Below are positions 61,861-64,000 of a stretch of 64,000 nucleotides of DNA, piece by piece. Each line of letters starts with the position of its first letter. Position 1 is the first letter of the stretch. The notes below the pieces were generated by a model. The model made no database searches. It was not told where the DNA came from and saw only the letters and a list, made by a program, of their open reading frames with translations. The stretch is from contig JAEOAD010002327.1 in the NCBI GenBank assembly GCA_036365145.1, positions 248,001 to 312,000 of the forward strand. The letters run 5' to 3'. Position numbers and translations under genes: made by a program. Source of the DNA: Orientallactaga sibirica. Taxonomy: Eukaryota; Chordata; Mammalia; Rodentia; Dipodidae.

Positions 61861-63189
61861 GTTGCTTTCTTACGAAGACTCTTCAGTGCAGCAAGATCAA
61901 ACTTTCCTAGTTTGTGTAATCTCACAAGATGTACAACTTAGTAGATTAACCACATTTCTAACGTAGTTTGTTTAGAAAACAAACACCTTGATTGCCGAAC
62001 GCAGTACTGTGTGAAATAAGGCTGTTCTGTTGCGCAAATGAGTTGCTTTCTTATGAAGAGTCTTAAGTGCAGCAAGATCAAATTTCTTAGTTTGTGTAAT
62101 CTAACAACATGTAGAATTTAGTAGATTAACCACATTTCTAACGTAGTTTGTTTAGAAAACAAACACCTTCATTGCCGAACACAGTACTACGCGAAATAAG
62201 GCTATTCTTTTCTCCAAATGAGTTGCTTTCTTACGAAGAGTCTTCAGTGCAGCAAGATCAAACTTTCCTAGTTTGTGTAATCTAACAAGATGTACAACTT
62301 AGTAGATTAACCACATTTCTAACGTTGTTTGTTTACAAAACAAACGCCTTCATTGCCGAACACAGTACTGTGTGAAATAAGGCTGTTCCTTTCCGCAAAT
62401 GAGTTGCTTTCTTATGAAGAGTCTTCAGTGCAGAAAGATCAAACTTTCCTGGTTTGTGTAATCTAACAAGATGTAGAATTTAGTAGTTTAACCACATTTC
62501 TAACGTAGTTTCTTTAGAAAACAAACGGCTTCATTGCCGAACACAGTACTGTGTGAAATAAGGCTGTTTTGTTCCCCAAATGAGTTGCTTTCTTACGAAG
62601 ACTCTTCAGTGCAGCAAGATCAAACTTTCCTAGTTTGTGTAAACTCACAAGATGTACAACTTAGTAGATTAACCACATTTCTAACGTAGTTTGTTTAGAA
62701 AACAAACGCCTTCATTGCCGAACACAGTACTGTGTGAAATAAGGCTGTTCTGTTCCCGAAATCAGTTGCATTCTTGAGAAGAGTCTTCAGGGCAGCAATA
62801 TCAAATTTTCCTAGTTTTTGTAATCCAACAAGATGTACAACTTAATAGACTATCTTCATTTCTAAAGTAGTTTGTTTAGAAAACAAACCCATTCATTGCC
62901 GAACACAGTAGTGTGTGAAATAAGCCTGTTCTGATCCCCAAATGAGTTGCTTTCTTACGAAGAGTCTTCAGTGCAGCAAGATCAAACTTTCCTAGTTTGT
63001 GTAATCTAACAAGATGTACAACTTAATAGACTACCTTCATTTCTAAAGTAGTTTGTTTAGAAAAAAAACCCATTCATTGCCGAACACAGTACTGTGTGAA
63101 ATAATGCTGTTCTGTTCCACAAATGAGTTGCTTTCTTACGAAGAGTCTTCAGTGCAGCAAGATCAAACTTTCCTAGTTTGTGTAATCTA

Positions 63190-63610
63190 ACAAGATATAC
63201 AACTTAGTAGATTAACCACATTTATAACGTAGTTTGTTTAGAAAACAAACACCTTCATTACCGAACACAGTACTGTGTGAAATAAGACTATTCTGTTCTC
63301 CAAAAGAGTTGCTGTCTTACGAAGAGTTTTCAGTGCAGCAAGATCAAACTTTCCTAGTTTGTGTAATCTAACAAGATGTACAACATAGTAGATTAACCAC
63401 ATTTCTAACGAAGGTTGTTTAGAAAACAAAAGCCTTCATTGCCGAACACAGTGCTGTGTGAAATAAGCCTGTTCTGATCCCCAAATGAGTTGCTTTCTTA
63501 CGAAGAGTCTTCAGTGCAGCAAGATCAAACTTTCCTAGTTTGTGTAATCTAACAAAATGTATAATTTAGTAGATTAACCACATTTCTAACGTAGTTTGTT
63601 TAGAAAACAA
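63190..63610. repeat. AAGACTATTC block, copy 3
   Basis: Third copy, 1991 bases after copy 2, exactly 11 x 181. It differs in the following monomer, which has CGAAGGTTG and GTGCTGTGTG. Confidence 0.85.
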
Positions 63611-64000
63611 ACACCTTCATTGCCCAAAGCAGTACTGTGTGAAATAAGGCTGTTCTGTTGCGCAAATGAGTTGCTTTCTTACGAAGAGTCTTAAGTGCAG
63701 CAAGATCAAATTTCTTAGTTTGTGTAATCGAACAAGATGTAGAATTTTGTAGATTAACGACATTTCTAACGTAGTTTGTTTAGAAAACAAACACCTTCAT
63801 TGCCGAACACAGTACTATGCGAAATAAGGCTATTCTGTTCTCCAAATGAGTTGCTTTCTTACGAAGAGTCTTCAGTGCAGCAAGATCAAACTTTCGTAGT
63901 TTGTGTAATCTAACAAGATGTACAACTTGGTAGATTAACCACATTTCTAACGTAGTTTGTTTAGAAAAAAAACCACTTCATTGCCGAACACAGTACTGTG

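Larger units (their letters stand above)
1..64000. repeat. 181-bp satellite DNA array, head-to-tail, fills the window
   Basis: The same unit recurs from first to last base in one orientation. AGTGCAGCAAGATC-type starts fall at 1, 182, 363 and 544 (steps of 181), and the phase is still kept at 63,874, so about 353 monomers fit with a net loss of only about 20 bases. A consensus built by eye has 68 G+C in 181 bases (38%) and four CpG sites. Monomers differ by scattered substitutions and 1-3 base indels. No unique sequence, mobile element, inversion or array edge was seen. A unit length near that of a nucleosome, and long homogeneous arrays, are common for centromeric satellites, but a centromeric role is inferred from form only. 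I do not recognise the family. Confidence 0.98.

Noticed and set aside
991..63429. Recurrent 60-69 codon minus-strand open frames of similar sequence, about 21 in the window
   Set aside because: They are one and the same satellite frame. Since 181 = 3 x 60 + 1, the frame shifts by one per unit: it opens at TTG and closes one monomer later at TAA within the same short motif, an overlap of 11 bases, giving 192 nt. Most start at TTG rather than ATG, only a small share of monomers keep it open, and nothing supports translation.
1..64000. CRISPR array
   Set aside because: Repeat and 'spacer' cannot be told apart: the whole 181-bp unit is conserved with no variable spacers, and there are no cas genes.
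1..64000. tRNA, rRNA or other structured RNA genes
   Set aside because: The short hairpins are satellite dyads. No tRNA cloverleaf, A/B box pair or rRNA core sequence was seen on either strand.
1..64000. Identification as human alpha satellite or the Arabidopsis 178-180 bp centromere repeat
   Set aside because: Unit length and sequence do not fit: alpha satellite is 171 bp, and I see no resemblance to what I know of the Arabidopsis repeat. I make no species call.

Overview
The whole 64 kb window is one uninterrupted, head-to-tail tandem satellite DNA array. The unit is about 181 bp and roughly 38% G+C. Phased from the AGTGCAGCAAGATC motif at base 1, the window holds about 353 full monomers and a final partial one (the last start I placed is at 63,874, close to 353 x 181). 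I found no protein-coding gene, RNA gene, transposable element, CRISPR array or unique sequence, and neither array edge is in view. This is typical of centromeric or other heterochromatin of a eukaryote known from a long-read assembly. I do not recognise the satellite family and cannot name the organism. CpG sites repeatedly occur as CG, TG and CA alternatives, which suggests a host that methylates germline DNA; this is inference.

Each near-consensus monomer has four compact dyad symmetries: CAAACT/AGTTTG, GTTTGTTT/AAACAAAC, the perfect 14-bp palindrome ACACAGTACTGTGT, and GAAGA/TCTTC. Monomers fall into classes defined by linked changes. The most distinct (here 'B') reads GAAATCAG, TTGAGAAGAG, CAGGGCAG, TTTTTGTAATC, AATAGACTA, CTAAAGTAG and ACCCATTCATT, and it spans the chosen monomer boundary.

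Above the monomer, the array is built from overlapping multi-monomer duplications whose register changes along the window. At 0-10.8 kb there are short-register duplications (9, 10, 12, 14 and 15 monomers). At about 10.8-27.8 kb there is a 36-monomer higher-order repeat in two full copies and one truncated copy. At 26-43 kb there is a patchwork of 2-, 6-, 13-, 14-, 18-, 33-, 40- and 47-49-monomer copies. At 43.8-59.8 kb there is a 34-monomer higher-order repeat with a 20-monomer middle unit. At 57.9-64 kb there are 3-, 10-, 11- and 12-monomer duplications.

The most notable signal is that two stretches (about 15.9-21.3 kb and 50.2-52.7 kb) read as fine-scale mosaics of two other positions of the array, switching several times within single monomers, with odd small indels at switch points. 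This is either dense gene conversion or, more likely, a blended assembly consensus. Positions quoted to the nearest 10 bp or coarser are estimates by eye; monomer counts, copy boundaries and class assignments need a computed self-alignment.
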